Positions 28,599 to 37,714 of a stretch of 64,000 bases of DNA are shown piece after piece; the stretch's first letter is position 1, and each line of letters begins with the position of its first letter. Below the pieces are notes generated by a model. It was not told where the DNA came from and did no database searches. It saw nothing but the letters and a program-made list of their open reading frames with translations. The stretch comes from Actinomycetota bacterium (lineage in GTDB: Bacteria > Actinomycetota > Thermoleophilia > Gaiellales > Gaiellaceae), in NCBI GenBank assembly GCA_003162055.1, contig PMNA01000021.1:103009-167008 (forward strand), read 5' to 3'. The position numbers were made by a program, and so were the translations under genes.

Positions 28599-30317
28599 GT
28601 GCGCATAGCGCTGGCTCAGATCGACACCGTTGTCGGCGACATCGGCGGTAACGAGAAGAAGATACGCGCAGCACTTGCCGACGCCGGCTCGCAGAAGGCC
28701 GACCTGATTCTCTTTCCCGAGCTGGCGGTGACGGGGTATCCGCCCGAGGATCTTCTACTGCGCCCCGGTTTCCTCGAAGCAGCGCGCGGATCGCTTGAGC
28801 GGATTGCGCGCCGAGTGCGCGGTCCGGTCGCCCTGATCGGCGCGCCGTATTTCGACGGCGACCTCTACAACGCCTGCGCCGTGTGCGCCGGACGCGAGAT
28901 CAAAGGCCTCTACCGCAAGCGCTTCCTGCCCAACTACGGCGTCTTCGACGAGGAGCGCTACTTCGCTTCCGGGAAAGACCTCCTCATGCTCGAGCTTGGC
29001 GGCGTGAAGGTCGGAGTCACCGTCTGCGAGGACATGTGGCAGCCCGGGCCGCCGGCGACCGATCTGGCGCTCGCAGGCGCCGAGCTGATCGTCAACATCT
29101 CGGCCTCGCCCTTTCACGTGGGCCGAGAGCGCATGCGCGAGGAGATGTTTCGTACGCGCGCGCGCGACATGGTTTCGTTCGTCGCCTTCTGCAACCTCGT
29201 GGGTGGCCAGGACGAGCTCGTGTTCGACGGGCACTCGGTGCTGATCGACGACGAGGGCGAGGTGATCGCGCGGGCTGCGGGCTTCGAGCAGGAACTGCTC
29301 GTCGTCGACATCGACCCGACCACGGCGGTCGCGCGCCGCCTGAGCGACGTGCGCAAGCGGGCCATAGCGCGCGAGCAGGGTAGCCCCAAGGTCTCGTCGA
29401 TCGTGCTTCCGGCACCGAAGCATCGCGCGCGCAAGCGGCCCGCGACGGCCCGCGTCGTTCCCTTCGCCGACGACCTCGAGCAGATGCGGCGGGCGCTCAC
29501 GCTCGGGCTCGACGACTACGTGCGAAAAAACGGCTTCAGCGACGTGGTGATCGGCGTCTCGGGCGGAATCGACTCCGCACTGACCGCCACTTTGGCGGTC
29601 GAGGCACTCGGTGCCGACCGCGTCCACTGCGTCTCAATGCCCTCGCGCTTTTCGTCCGCTGCTACTCGCTCCGACGCGGCGCTTGTGGCCAAGAGCCTGG
29701 GCACCGACTTCCGCGAGATCGAGATAGAGCCGATGGTCACCGAGTTCGAACGCTCGCTCGCTCCGGTCTTCGCCGGCAGCGAGCCAGATCTGACCGAGGA
29801 GAACGTGCAGGCGCGCGTGCGCGGAGTGCTCCTGATGGCTCTCTCGAACAAGTTCGGCTGGCTCCTCGTCGCCACGGGCAACAAATCGGAGCTGTCGGTC
29901 GGCTATGCGACCCTCTACGGCGATATGGCGGGCGGCTTCGCGCTACTCAAGGATGTCTTCAAGACGGACGTCTTCCGGCTCGCACGCCACCTGAACACGA
30001 GCGCGCGCAGAGAGTTGATTCCGGCGACGACGATCGAGCGCGCGCCCAGCGCCGAGTTACGCGCCGACCAGCGCGACGAGGACTCGCTGCCTCCCTATGC
30101 CGAGCTCGACCGCGTGCTTGAGGCCTACATCGAAGAGGATCGCTCGCGCAGCGAGTTGCTCGAGGACGGCTACCCGCCCGACGTGGTCGAGCGCGCGCTG
30201 GCGATGATCGATCGCGCCGAGTACAAGCGTCGCCAGGCGCCGCCCGGCGTGAAGCTACGCCCCAAGGCGTTCGGGCGTGACCGGCGGACACCGGTCACGA
30301 ACGGCTGGCGCGATTAG
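28599..30317 (+). CDS. nadE: Glutamine-dependent NAD+ synthase
   Basis: Amidates nicotinic acid adenine dinucleotide to NAD+ using ammonia from glutamine. The 572-residue protein has an N-terminal nitrilase-type glutaminase with the Glu41-Lys107-Cys143 triad (FPELAVTGYP, LYRKRFLPNYGVFDE, VCEDMWQPG). The C-terminal synthetase domain has the ATP loop GVSGGIDSALTATL near 318-331 and the NKSELSVGYATLYGDMAGG block. GTG at 28599 follows GGAGG. A perfect hairpin 20 bases after the stop may end the transcript. Confidence 0.97.
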   Translation: MRIALAQIDTVVGDIGGNEKKIRAALADAGSQKADLILFPELAVTGYPPEDLLLRPGFLEAARGSLERIARRVRGPVALIGAPYFDGDLYNACAVCAGREIKGLYRKRFLPNYGVFDEERYFASGKDLLMLELGGVKVGVTVCEDMWQPGPPATDLALAGAELIVNISASPFHVGRERMREEMFRTRARDMVSFVAFCNLVGGQDELVFDGHSVLIDDEGEVIARAAGFEQELLVVDIDPTTAVARRLSDVRKRAIAREQGSPKVSSIVLPAPKHRARKRPATARVVPFADDLEQMRRALTLGLDDYVRKNGFSDVVIGVSGGIDSALTATLAVEALGADRVHCVSMPSRFSSAATRSDAALVAKSLGTDFREIEIEPMVTEFERSLAPVFAGSEPDLTEENVQARVRGVLLMALSNKFGWLLVATGNKSELSVGYATLYGDMAGGFALLKDVFKTDVFRLARHLNTSARRELIPATTIERAPSAELRADQRDEDSLPPYAELDRVLEAYIEEDRSRSELLEDGYPPDVVERALAMIDRAEYKRRQAPPGVKLRPKAFGRDRRTPVTNGWRD

Positions 30318-30337
30318 GAGACGAAGCATCGCGGGCG

Positions 30338-30363
30338 CGCGAAAGTCCGGATGGACTTTCGCG
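30338..30363 (+). terminator. Perfect hairpin downstream of nadE
   Basis: CGCGAAAGTCC and GGACTTTCGCG form an 11-bp perfect stem with a four-base GGAT loop. A T-run is absent, so termination is only inferred from its position. Confidence 0.5.
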
Positions 30364-30670
30364 GGGATGGAAGGGATACCGCTATCGACAAAGCGTGTCA
30401 GGCGGCCTCGGCCGGCTGATCAACCTGACGTTCTTCGGTCTCACTGCCGAGAGTCAGCTCCGGGTCGATCGTGAGTCGGGCTACCTGGCGCTCATGCTGC
30501 CGTCGGGCCGTGTTGACGACATCCACGGTGCCGGTTTTCTCTCCATAGCAGCGGAGATAACAGTCAGACTCGGACAATGCCCGAAGCCATCGCACGGCTC
30601 AAGGCTATGTAGGCAGCCGGACGGAGAACTTGTCGTAACCGTTTCTTGTTGGGGCGAAGGCTGTAGCGGC
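30364..30670 (+). other. Intergenic stretch with a possible gene remnant
   Basis: From about 30395 to 30540 the plus-strand frame beginning VSGGLGRLINLTFFGL shows the strong third-position GC bias of local genes, then loses it, and the frame runs on antisense into clpS. This looks like a decayed 5' end of a gene rather than a functional one. No family was recognised and nothing else is visible. Confidence 0.3.
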
Positions 30671-30967
30671 TCAGGATTCGAGCGGCGCCATCGTCAGGCC
30701 TCGCGTCTCGAGCTGCGACCAGTAAAGCTCGGCCAGCTCGCGGTGCCCGTTCCAGACGATTGCCTGTCCCGTCCGGTCGATCTCGGTCGCCAGGCGCATG
30801 CCTGCGTCGAAACTGACGCCTGGGAGTACTGAGGCGAGCGCCCGCGCGACACCGTCGAAAGTGTTGTGATTGTCGTTGAGAACGATTACCCGCCAGAGGT
30901 CGCCCAGTCCGCTACCGCCGCGCGACGCATGTTTCGTCTTGGTCGGGCTCACCAGCGTCGCTGACAC
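30671..30967 (-). CDS. clpS: ATP-dependent Clp protease adaptor ClpS
   Basis: Delivers N-degron substrates to the ClpAP/ClpCP protease. The ClpS core is clear: WRVIVLNDNHNTFDGVARALASVLPGV, then MRLATEIDRTGQAIVWNGHRELAELYWSQL and GLTMAPLE. The DND motif and the histidine-containing helix belong to the N-degron pocket. The start is uncertain: GTG at 30967 gives 98 residues and GTG at 31003 gives 110; neither has a good ribosome site. It is a single gene between nadE and the GGDEF protein. Confidence 0.9.
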   Translation of the reverse strand: MSATLVSPTKTKHASRGGSGLGDLWRVIVLNDNHNTFDGVARALASVLPGVSFDAGMRLATEIDRTGQAIVWNGHRELAELYWSQLETRGLTMAPLES

Positions 30968-31090
30968 GGCGGAAGCGTAGCGCGCCGGCTTTAGCGCGAG
31001 CACCGAAGAATCGCCATCTCGCTTTCTCGGGACGGCTCCGGGAGACCGGTCGTGCCTGGCCGTACGGAGCCGCCTGCCGAGTGAACGAGA

Positions 31091-33238
31091 TTAAGCGGTG
31101 GGATTCGGTGAGAGCTCTTCTTCTTCTTGCTGCGCGACCGCTTCCTTCGCCAGCTCGTCCACGACCGAGAGGAAGAACTCGATCACGACCGGGTCGAACT
31201 GGGCTCCGGCGCAGCGGCGCAGCTCCGAGGCGGCGTTGCCGGTGTTCATGCCGAGCCGGTACGGGCGCGGCCCGATCATGGCGTCGAAGGCGTCGCAGAC
31301 GGCGATGATGCGCGACGGCAGCGGGATCTCGTCACCCTTGAGGCTGTCGGGATAGCCCGAACCGTTGTAGCGCTCATGGCTGGAGCGAACGATCCGCGAC
31401 ACCTGTGAGAGCGAAGGCGCGGCCGAGATGATGCGCTCGCCGACGACCGTATGTCCGCGGATGAACTCCCACTCCTCTCGATCGAGCGGGCCGGGCTTCT
31501 TGAGGATTGCGTCGGGAATCGCCATCTTGCCGACGTCGTGCAGCTGGGCAGCCTGCGCGAGCTGGTCGAGCTCCTCGCCGCTCATGCCCAGGCGCCGTCC
31601 CACTTCGGCAGCCAGCCGGGCCACGTCGACCAGGTGATCGCCGAGCTCCGGGCTGCGCTCGTGCAGAGCCTGAAGCAGCACGTCGGCCGACTGGCGTCCT
31701 GCCGAGCGCCGGCCGCTGTTCTTGTTCGCGTACAGGCGCTGGTCGGACAGGCGCAGTGCGATGGATACGTCGTTGGCTTCCTGCGGGAGCAGAACCGTCC
31801 CGAATGAGCTGCCGATCGCAAACCCTTCGCCGCGCTCCGATAGAGCAGCGGTGGCGTCGGTGACGATCGTCCCTTGGCCTTCAGTCCCGAGCGTCGCGAT
31901 GATGCAGAACTCGTCGCCTCCCATGCGGTAGGCCTCGCCGCCGTGCGTGTGCATCGTGGTCTGCAAGTTCCGGCCAAGCCGAGTCAGCAGCGCGTCACCG
32001 GCGGGGTGGCCGAAGCTGTCGTTGTAGTTCTTGAAGCCGTCGAGGTCGAAGATTGCCAGTAGAAGGGGTGCCGTCTCGTCTGCATTGGGTAGCGCCTTTT
32101 CGAGGTCGACGACTAGCTTGCGCCGGTTGTTGAGGCCTGTAAGGGCGTCGGTCATAGCCTGGTTCGAGGTGCGCACCCAGCGGCGACCCATGACGAAGGC
32201 GATCGCCAGCAGGGCTAGGCCCATCAGCCCGACCGGAACCGGGTTATTCGAGATGATGTTGCCCGCAGGAGCGGGGGCCTCGGAGACAACCGTCCAGCCG
32301 TTCTTGTCGAGCTTCGAGGTGGACATCCGTTGCCAGGCGACGCGTAGCGGACCTTCCTTCGTTGCGATCGTCGTGATGCCGCTAGCGGCCTTCCTCTTGC
32401 TGATGGATGTGAAGCGCGTGTCAGTGACTGTCTTCTGAACCGCTACCCCGGTAGCTGAGAGAGTCTCCTTGACCCCGCTATTCAGAATAACTCGCCCTTT
32501 TCTGTTGATGATCAGCAGATCGAGCCCACGCAGCTTGGCCCGTTTGACGGTGGCTGCTGCGGCTTCACGGAAGTTCTCGAGGTCGAGCTCGAAGAAGAGC
32601 AACCCTCGATTCTTTCCCGCCACGGGCGGGAGCAAGGTCGAGAAGTTCACGATCCGGCGATGGGTGTCCCCTGAATCCGTTACGCCGCTGGTATAGACCT
32701 CACCAGGCTGAAGACTCCTGGTCGCCGCGAGCCACTTCTTGTCGATCGAGCTCGGTGGTTGGAGCCTGAGCTGATTAAGCAAGTCCGGGGCGTAGGCGTA
32801 GACGGACAGACTATTGCCCTGGTTGAGTCCGCTCGAGCTCTGATTGAAAAAGGCGACGCGCGCAACGTCGTATAGGCAGCCGCCGCTGAGCGGGCAGTGA
32901 CCGGCGTTGTCGATCAAGCCGGCGGAGCTGACCAGGTTCGCGTAAATGTGCGTGCCGAGATACTCAAGAGATTGATTGATCTTCCTGCGATCGGAGTCGG
33001 TGAGCTTCGACTTGGCGAAGGGAAGGTCAAGAATGGGATTCTGACTCAGAATCTTCAGAGTCGCGGCAGCCTGACTCTCGACGTTCTGAAGGCGGTAGGC
33101 CTGCTCGCTCACCTGGCTGGTCAGGGCGCGGTCGAGGTTGTTCTTGGTGTTCTGCTGCTGCTTTACCATCACCAAGCCGGCGCTCAGCGGCACGAGAGCG
33201 ATCGCCACGATCAGGAGCATTACTTTCACGATCCGCAT
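31091..33238 (-). CDS. Sensor protein with GGDEF and HD-GYP domains
   Basis: A 715-residue membrane protein predicted to both make and degrade cyclic di-GMP or to switch between the two. Two membrane segments (about 7-27 and 337-354) flank an extracytoplasmic double-Cache-like sensor. The cyclase domain has an intact GGDEF (YRMGGDEFCI), but no RxxD inhibitory site precedes it. The HD-GYP domain has LHDVGK, GHTVVGERII and YNGSGYPD, with SHE where HHE is usual. AGAGG lies before the ATG at 33238. It diverges from the M16 protease gene. Confidence 0.92.
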   Translation of the reverse strand: MRIVKVMLLIVAIALVPLSAGLVMVKQQQNTKNNLDRALTSQVSEQAYRLQNVESQAAATLKILSQNPILDLPFAKSKLTDSDRRKINQSLEYLGTHIYANLVSSAGLIDNAGHCPLSGGCLYDVARVAFFNQSSSGLNQGNSLSVYAYAPDLLNQLRLQPPSSIDKKWLAATRSLQPGEVYTSGVTDSGDTHRRIVNFSTLLPPVAGKNRGLLFFELDLENFREAAAATVKRAKLRGLDLLIINRKGRVILNSGVKETLSATGVAVQKTVTDTRFTSISKRKAASGITTIATKEGPLRVAWQRMSTSKLDKNGWTVVSEAPAPAGNIISNNPVPVGLMGLALLAIAFVMGRRWVRTSNQAMTDALTGLNNRRKLVVDLEKALPNADETAPLLLAIFDLDGFKNYNDSFGHPAGDALLTRLGRNLQTTMHTHGGEAYRMGGDEFCIIATLGTEGQGTIVTDATAALSERGEGFAIGSSFGTVLLPQEANDVSIALRLSDQRLYANKNSGRRSAGRQSADVLLQALHERSPELGDHLVDVARLAAEVGRRLGMSGEELDQLAQAAQLHDVGKMAIPDAILKKPGPLDREEWEFIRGHTVVGERIISAAPSLSQVSRIVRSSHERYNGSGYPDSLKGDEIPLPSRIIAVCDAFDAMIGPRPYRLGMNTGNAASELRRCAGAQFDPVVIEFFLSVVDELAKEAVAQQEEEELSPNPTA

Positions 33239-33445
33239 CAGTGCCTCTTTCTTCCGTCCAAGCCGCTTCGAAGACGCCGTTTAGATCGGGAAAAACACGG
33301 TTGGGCTTGAGAGTGAATTGCCGTAGTCGTCAATCGGAGTTTTCGACCACTCGGGCTCAACCTTGACTGGGAACCGTCTCAGCCGGCCGCTCGACTCGTT
33401 CGCGCGGGCTGTGCGACGGCCCAGACCAGCCGTGGCTCAGTTAGC

Positions 33446-34720
33446 ATGAACAGCGTGATCTTCGAGCGCTCAGCTCTCGCCAACGGGCTCCGTATCGTGA
33501 CCGCGCCGATACCCGAGGCTCACTCGGTGACCTGCATGATCATGGTCGCCGCCGGTTCCCGTTACGAGACGCGCGAGTCGAGTGGCATTGCTCACTTCAG
33601 TGAGCACATGTTCTTCAAGGGCACGGAGCGGCGCCCGACCGCGCGCGACATCGCCGCCGAGGTGGACGCGATCGGGGGCGAGTTCAACGCTTTCACGGGT
33701 AAGGAATATACGGGCTACTACGTCAGATGCGCGGCGGAGTCGCGAGCGCTCGCGCTCGACGTGCTCGTCGACATGATTCGCTACTCCAAGTTCGACTCGG
33801 GCGAGATCGAGCGCGAAAAGGGCGTCATCGTCGAGGAGATGAACATGTACTTCGACTCGCCGCGTGACTACGTCGATTCGATCTACGAGAGCCTTCTCTT
33901 CGGCGATCAGCCGCTTGGCTGGGACGTGATCGGGACGAAGGAGACCGTCAAGGCGGCCACCCGTGACACCTTCCTCGACTATCTGGGGCGTTGGTACGTG
34001 CCCTCGAGGATGGTGGTCGGGCTCGGCGGGCGCCTGGATGGAGATATAGCGGCCGAGGTCGAGAAGCTGCTCGGCGATATGGCGCCGGTGGGTAGCGGAG
34101 CTCCGGTCGAGGCCGACGTGCCCTCTCCGACCGGGCCGAAGGTGAGGGTTCAGCACAAGACCTCCGACCAGGCTCATCTCATTCTCGGGACGCTCAGCCG
34201 GCCGACGCAACATCCCGACCGCTACGTACTGCAGGTGTTGGCCGCGATTCTCGGCGGCGGTATGTCCTCGCGTTTGTTCACCGAGGTGAGAGAGCGGCGC
34301 GGCCTGGCCTATTACATCTTCTGCCATAACAGCACCTATGCCGAGACGGGAACGCTGTGCGCGCAGGCGGGCGTCGACCTCAGCCGCATCGACGAGGCGA
34401 TCGAGACGATCGTCGCGGAGCTTCGCCGTATTGTCACCGAGCCCGTGCCCGCGGCGGAACTGGCGAAGGCCAAGGCGTACCTCAAAGGCCGGCTCGTCCT
34501 GCAGCTCGAAAGCCCGCAGGGCTTGATCTCTTTCGGGCTCAGGCGCGAGGTGGTCGAGGGAGAGCTGGTCGATCCCGCCGAGGTGCTGGCCGGGATCGAC
34601 GCCGTCGATCGAGAGGACATCGAGCGCGTGGCTCACGAGATCATCGGCGAGCGCGCCTTCCATCTCGCGCTGATCGGTCCTTTCGAGGACGGCGATCGCT
34701 TCGAGCGCCTGCTCGCGTAG
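33446..34720 (+). CDS. M16 family zinc metallopeptidase (processing protease-like)
   Basis: A 424-residue pitrilysin-family protease. The inverted zinc motif is HFSEH at residues 50-54, with the downstream glutamate in VIVEEMNMYF as third ligand. The C-terminal M16 repeat has the MSSRLFTEVRERRGLAYY block that closes the active-site clam. No signal peptide is seen, so a cytoplasmic role in peptide turnover is likely, as for actinobacterial relatives usually found near pnp and dapB. Here the next gene is an amidohydrolase. Confidence 0.92.
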   Translation: MNSVIFERSALANGLRIVTAPIPEAHSVTCMIMVAAGSRYETRESSGIAHFSEHMFFKGTERRPTARDIAAEVDAIGGEFNAFTGKEYTGYYVRCAAESRALALDVLVDMIRYSKFDSGEIEREKGVIVEEMNMYFDSPRDYVDSIYESLLFGDQPLGWDVIGTKETVKAATRDTFLDYLGRWYVPSRMVVGLGGRLDGDIAAEVEKLLGDMAPVGSGAPVEADVPSPTGPKVRVQHKTSDQAHLILGTLSRPTQHPDRYVLQVLAAILGGGMSSRLFTEVRERRGLAYYIFCHNSTYAETGTLCAQAGVDLSRIDEAIETIVAELRRIVTEPVPAAELAKAKAYLKGRLVLQLESPQGLISFGLRREVVEGELVDPAEVLAGIDAVDREDIERVAHEIIGERAFHLALIGPFEDGDRFERLLA

Positions 34721-34782
34721 CGATCAGGCCTGCTCGCGTAGCGCTTCTCCTGGCGCCGTTTCATAAACCTCCCCGGCGCGAA

Positions 34783-34788
34783 TAGACT
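34783..34788 (+). promoter_or_regulatory. -10 element of a probable leaderless amidohydrolase gene
   Basis: TAGACT ends seven bases before the ATG at 34796, the same spacing as at proC, the ArsR-like gene and the LysE gene. Confidence 0.5.
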
Positions 34789-34795
34789 CCTCTAT

Positions 34796-35944
34796 ATGGA
34801 CGACGCGTTCGTGTGCGCCGAGATGCTGATCTCTTCCTGGGAGGAGAAGCTCCGCGCCGAGCTTCCCCAGACGCCCATCTTCGATGCGCACGTTCATCTC
34901 GGCAACGACGTGGACGGCATGGCCGGCACGTACGAGGAGCTGACTTCGGTTTGTGAGCGCTACGGAATCGAACGCTGCTTCGTTTTCCCGCTCGACGAGC
35001 CCGACAGCCACCCTGCGTTCCGCAAGCCGAACGACCGTACGCTCGCCTACGCCGAGCAGTCTCAAGGCAGGCTGATTCCGTTCGTGCGCCTCAATCTCGA
35101 CGAGTCGCCGCTCGAGGAGACCAAGCGTTGCCTCGATCTGGGCGCAGGCGGGATCAAGCTCCATCCGCGCTCGCAGGGGTTTCGCGTCAACGACGAGCGC
35201 CTCGAGCCGATCGTGGCGCTGGCGGCGGAGCGAGGAGTGCCGGTCCTGATCCACGGCGGTCGAGGCCTTCCGCCCATCGCCGACCATCTGGCGCAGCTGA
35301 TCGAGCGCTACCCGCTTGCCCAGCTGATTGTCGCTCACGCGGGGATCGCCGACCTGGGAGCGCTGGCTAGCGCGCTCGGCGGAAGAGCGGGAGCGTTCTT
35401 CGACACCTCGGCCTGGAGCCCGATCGACCTGCTCGACTTCTTCCGCCACGTTGCGCCCGAGCAGATTCTCTACGCCTCGGATTATCCCTATGGACAGCAG
35501 CCGAGCTCACTACTGATAGCTCTTCGTACGGCGCGCTTCGCCGGTCTCAGCGAAGGCGACCTGCGCATGATTCTCTGGGACAATGCCGATCGCATCAGTC
35601 GCCACGAGGCACCGCTGACACCCAGTTCTCCCCACGGCAGCGCGACCTTCACGCAGTCGATGACCATGGCCCGGATTCATCAGTACCTGTCGATGGCGAT
35701 CCCGCTTCTGTGGACGCGTCAGCAAGACACGGTGGGTGCGCTCCGTCTGGCGTTGAACGCTTGCAGCGAAGTCGACACGCACCCGAGTGACCGGGAGCAG
35801 ATCAGCGAGCTGTTGACCTGCGCCCGAGAGCTCTGGCGAACGCTCCCCGAACTGGAGCGCGAGCCCGATCGGGTTCGCGTGAGCAGGCTCACCTTCCGCC
35901 TCGTTCATCTCGCCGACATCCTGGCGGCGACCTCGGGCGCCTGA
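34796..35944 (+). CDS. Amidohydrolase 2 family metal-dependent hydrolase
   Basis: A 382-residue TIM-barrel hydrolase. The N-terminal metal motif is FDAHVHLG (about residues 29-36), followed by GGIKLHPRSQGF, the histidine in VLIHGG, IVAHAG and the aspartate in YASDYPYG. These fit the amidohydrolase_2 branch, which includes decarboxylases and lactonases; the substrate cannot be assigned. The last 100 residues form an extra helical region (LTFRLVHLADIL). It has no ribosome site but has a -10-like element seven bases upstream, so it is probably leaderless. Confidence 0.85.
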   Translation: MDDAFVCAEMLISSWEEKLRAELPQTPIFDAHVHLGNDVDGMAGTYEELTSVCERYGIERCFVFPLDEPDSHPAFRKPNDRTLAYAEQSQGRLIPFVRLNLDESPLEETKRCLDLGAGGIKLHPRSQGFRVNDERLEPIVALAAERGVPVLIHGGRGLPPIADHLAQLIERYPLAQLIVAHAGIADLGALASALGGRAGAFFDTSAWSPIDLLDFFRHVAPEQILYASDYPYGQQPSSLLIALRTARFAGLSEGDLRMILWDNADRISRHEAPLTPSSPHGSATFTQSMTMARIHQYLSMAIPLLWTRQQDTVGALRLALNACSEVDTHPSDREQISELLTCARELWRTLPELEREPDRVRVSRLTFRLVHLADILAATSGA

Positions 35945-36029
35945 TCGGAAGAGCTTCGGATTCGCCCGGAGCGGGCGCTACCGGTAAAGGGGACGATAGA
36001 TTCCCGGCAAGAGAGTTAGGATCTTGCGC

Positions 36030-36599
36030 GTGAGCCGCCGACTATCCCTGCTCTTTCTCTTCGCCGCGACGCTGGCGATGACTACGGCTACCTTGGCCAG
36101 CGCGACCAACGATGGCCAGAAGAGCGTCGCCCGGGCCAGCGATCGAGTGGCTGCGATTGTCGTCGCGAAGGCGGACTCGACCGAAAAGGCGGCGCCGAAC
36201 AAGCGCTGTCCTCTACCGGCGCAGTTCAGAGCGGTTTTCGAAACCGCCTCGAACAGCTCGGGAGTTCCGCTTTCACTTCTCGTGGCCGTGGCTCAGGCAG
36301 AGTCGAACTTCGTACCCAACGCGGTCTCGCATGCGGGCGCCCGCGGTCTCCTTCAGGTGCTTCCGTCGACCGCTCAAGAACTGGAGATCAATCTCAACAG
36401 TCCGGGCGCGGACGTTCTCGCCGGCGCTCGCTACCTCCGGCGCATGCTCGACCGCTTCACCTCGCTGGATCTTGCGCTCGCCGCCTACAACGCCGGCCCG
36501 ACCGCGGTGGAGAAGGCGGGCGGCCCTCCGACGGAAGAGACTCGAATCTACGTCGCCGAGGTCACGCAGCGCTGGCAGAAGCTCGCGGGCTGCTCGTAG
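36030..36599 (+). CDS. Secreted lytic transglycosylase (SLT domain)
   Basis: A 189-residue exported murein hydrolase. The signal peptide (VSRRLSLLFLFAATLAMTTA to about ASA) is followed by a linker and a goose-lysozyme-like SLT domain with the catalytic glutamate in VAQAESNFVPNAVSHAGARG, then LLQVLPSTAQEL and LALAAYNAGP. GTG at 36030 is chosen because an AGG lies nine bases upstream; TTG at 36024 is the alternative. It cleaves peptidoglycan between MurNAc and GlcNAc, probably for growth or wall turnover. Confidence 0.9.
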   Translation: MSRRLSLLFLFAATLAMTTATLASATNDGQKSVARASDRVAAIVVAKADSTEKAAPNKRCPLPAQFRAVFETASNSSGVPLSLLVAVAQAESNFVPNAVSHAGARGLLQVLPSTAQELEINLNSPGADVLAGARYLRRMLDRFTSLDLALAAYNAGPTAVEKAGGPPTEETRIYVAEVTQRWQKLAGCS

Positions 36600-36701
36600 G
36601 ACGCGGGGCGGCGGCGGCGAAAGGCTCAGGGCTAGGGTTTACCGCGCCGGCTTGCCTTGCAATAAAAATCTCGGTTATCGAGGGAGACCGCGGATCTGCC
36701 G

Positions 36702-37457
36702 ATGAAGACTCCCAGCGTGCGACCGCTTGACCCGAAAGACCAGCCCCAGTCGGCGCTTGCCTTCGTCTCTTCGCTGGAGAGCGGAGCCGCCGCGACCGTG
36801 TTTGCGACGGCGCGGCTGCGCCGTCAGCTGAGCCGGGAACAGGTTGCGCAGCGGTCGGGAATCACGGCCGAGCAGGTGAGCTGGCTCGAGGAAGGTCGCG
36901 TCTACGCCTTTCGTAATCCGGAGGACGCTCTTGCGGCCGCGCTCCTACTGGCGAGCGGGCTTGAGATCGACAACCACGAGGCGCGAGAGCTGGCCGGCTT
37001 TCCTGTGCTCCCACGGAGGATCGAGCGCAATCCGCGCGGGCGTCTGGCCGCAGCCGCTGCGCTGATAATCGTGGGCATCGCGGCCGCCGTGATGCTCGGC
37101 TATGCGCTGCGCGGGCCGGCAACCCATGCCTTGAGCTTGGGTGGCAGTAAAGCCACCCTGCCGGCCGCCTGGAAGGTGAAGGTCGTGGTCGAGAACGGAG
37201 GCGGCGACATCAACTACACACGCCAGGTTGCATCGCGTATCGCCTCGTTCGGCTACCAGATCTCGTCCGTCAAGCGCGCCAGCCGCTTCAACTACAAGCG
37301 CACGACGATCTTCTATTCGAATCTCGGCAAAGGCCAAGAGCTGGGCCAGCGACTGGCGGGTCAGCTAAAGGCCGATCTCTTGCCGCTCCCGAGCGGCAAC
37401 GACGCGCTTCACCTGCTCGTCATCGTCGGGCCGGCGACTCTGACCGTAGGCGGCTGA
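36702..37457 (+). CDS. Membrane protein with N-terminal HTH and LytR_C-like domain
   Basis: A 251-residue protein. Residues about 34-72 form an XRE-like helix-turn-helix (LRRQLSREQVAQRSGITAEQVSWLEEG), one membrane helix spans about 111-131 (AAAALIIVGIAAAVMLGYAL), and the outer part (VKVVVENGGGDINYTRQVASRI to the end) resembles the LytR_C domain linked to cell wall attachment enzymes. Topology puts the HTH inside and LytR_C outside, similar in design to RodZ. A role in shape or wall assembly is inferred. It follows the lytic transglycosylase gene by about 100 bases. Confidence 0.8.
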   Translation: MKTPSVRPLDPKDQPQSALAFVSSLESGAAATVFATARLRRQLSREQVAQRSGITAEQVSWLEEGRVYAFRNPEDALAAALLLASGLEIDNHEARELAGFPVLPRRIERNPRGRLAAAAALIIVGIAAAVMLGYALRGPATHALSLGGSKATLPAAWKVKVVVENGGGDINYTRQVASRIASFGYQISSVKRASRFNYKRTTIFYSNLGKGQELGQRLAGQLKADLLPLPSGNDALHLLVIVGPATLTVGG

Positions 37458-37462
37458 TTCCG

Positions 37463-37714
37463 CTAGAGGCAGTCGCCCGGAGAGGCGTCGCTTCTGAGTG
37501 CCGTGAGCTTGACCTTTAGCTCCGCGCTCATCGGCTCTTCGCAAAGCGTCTTGCGCAGATACGCGCGAAACGCCCGCTCGAAGCGGTATTGCCGACGGCA
37601 GTAACCGCAGCCGTCGAGATGGGCCTCTGCTTCGCGCGCCTCGCTCTCGTTCAGCTCTCCGTCGAGATAGAGCTGAAGCAGCGATTCGCACTTCGGGCAG
37701 GGAGCCTCGTTCAT
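37463..37714 (-). CDS. rsrA: Anti-sigma factor of the RsrA zinc-binding type
   Basis: An 83-residue cytoplasmic anti-sigma factor. It has the ZAS signature H-x3-C-x2-C (HLDGCGYC) plus an upstream CPKC, the residues that bind zinc and form a disulfide under oxidative stress in RsrA. Its ATG overlaps the sigma factor stop (ATGA), which ensures coupled synthesis. It should hold SigR inactive until oxidised. Confidence 0.9.
   Translation of the reverse strand: MNEAPCPKCESLLQLYLDGELNESEAREAEAHLDGCGYCRRQYRFERAFRAYLRKTLCEEPMSAELKVKLTALRSDASPGDCL

Noticed and set aside
30395-30832. A 145-codon plus-strand gene between nadE and clpS
   Set aside because: Coding bias is lost after about 50 codons and the frame runs antisense through clpS; kept only as a possible remnant.
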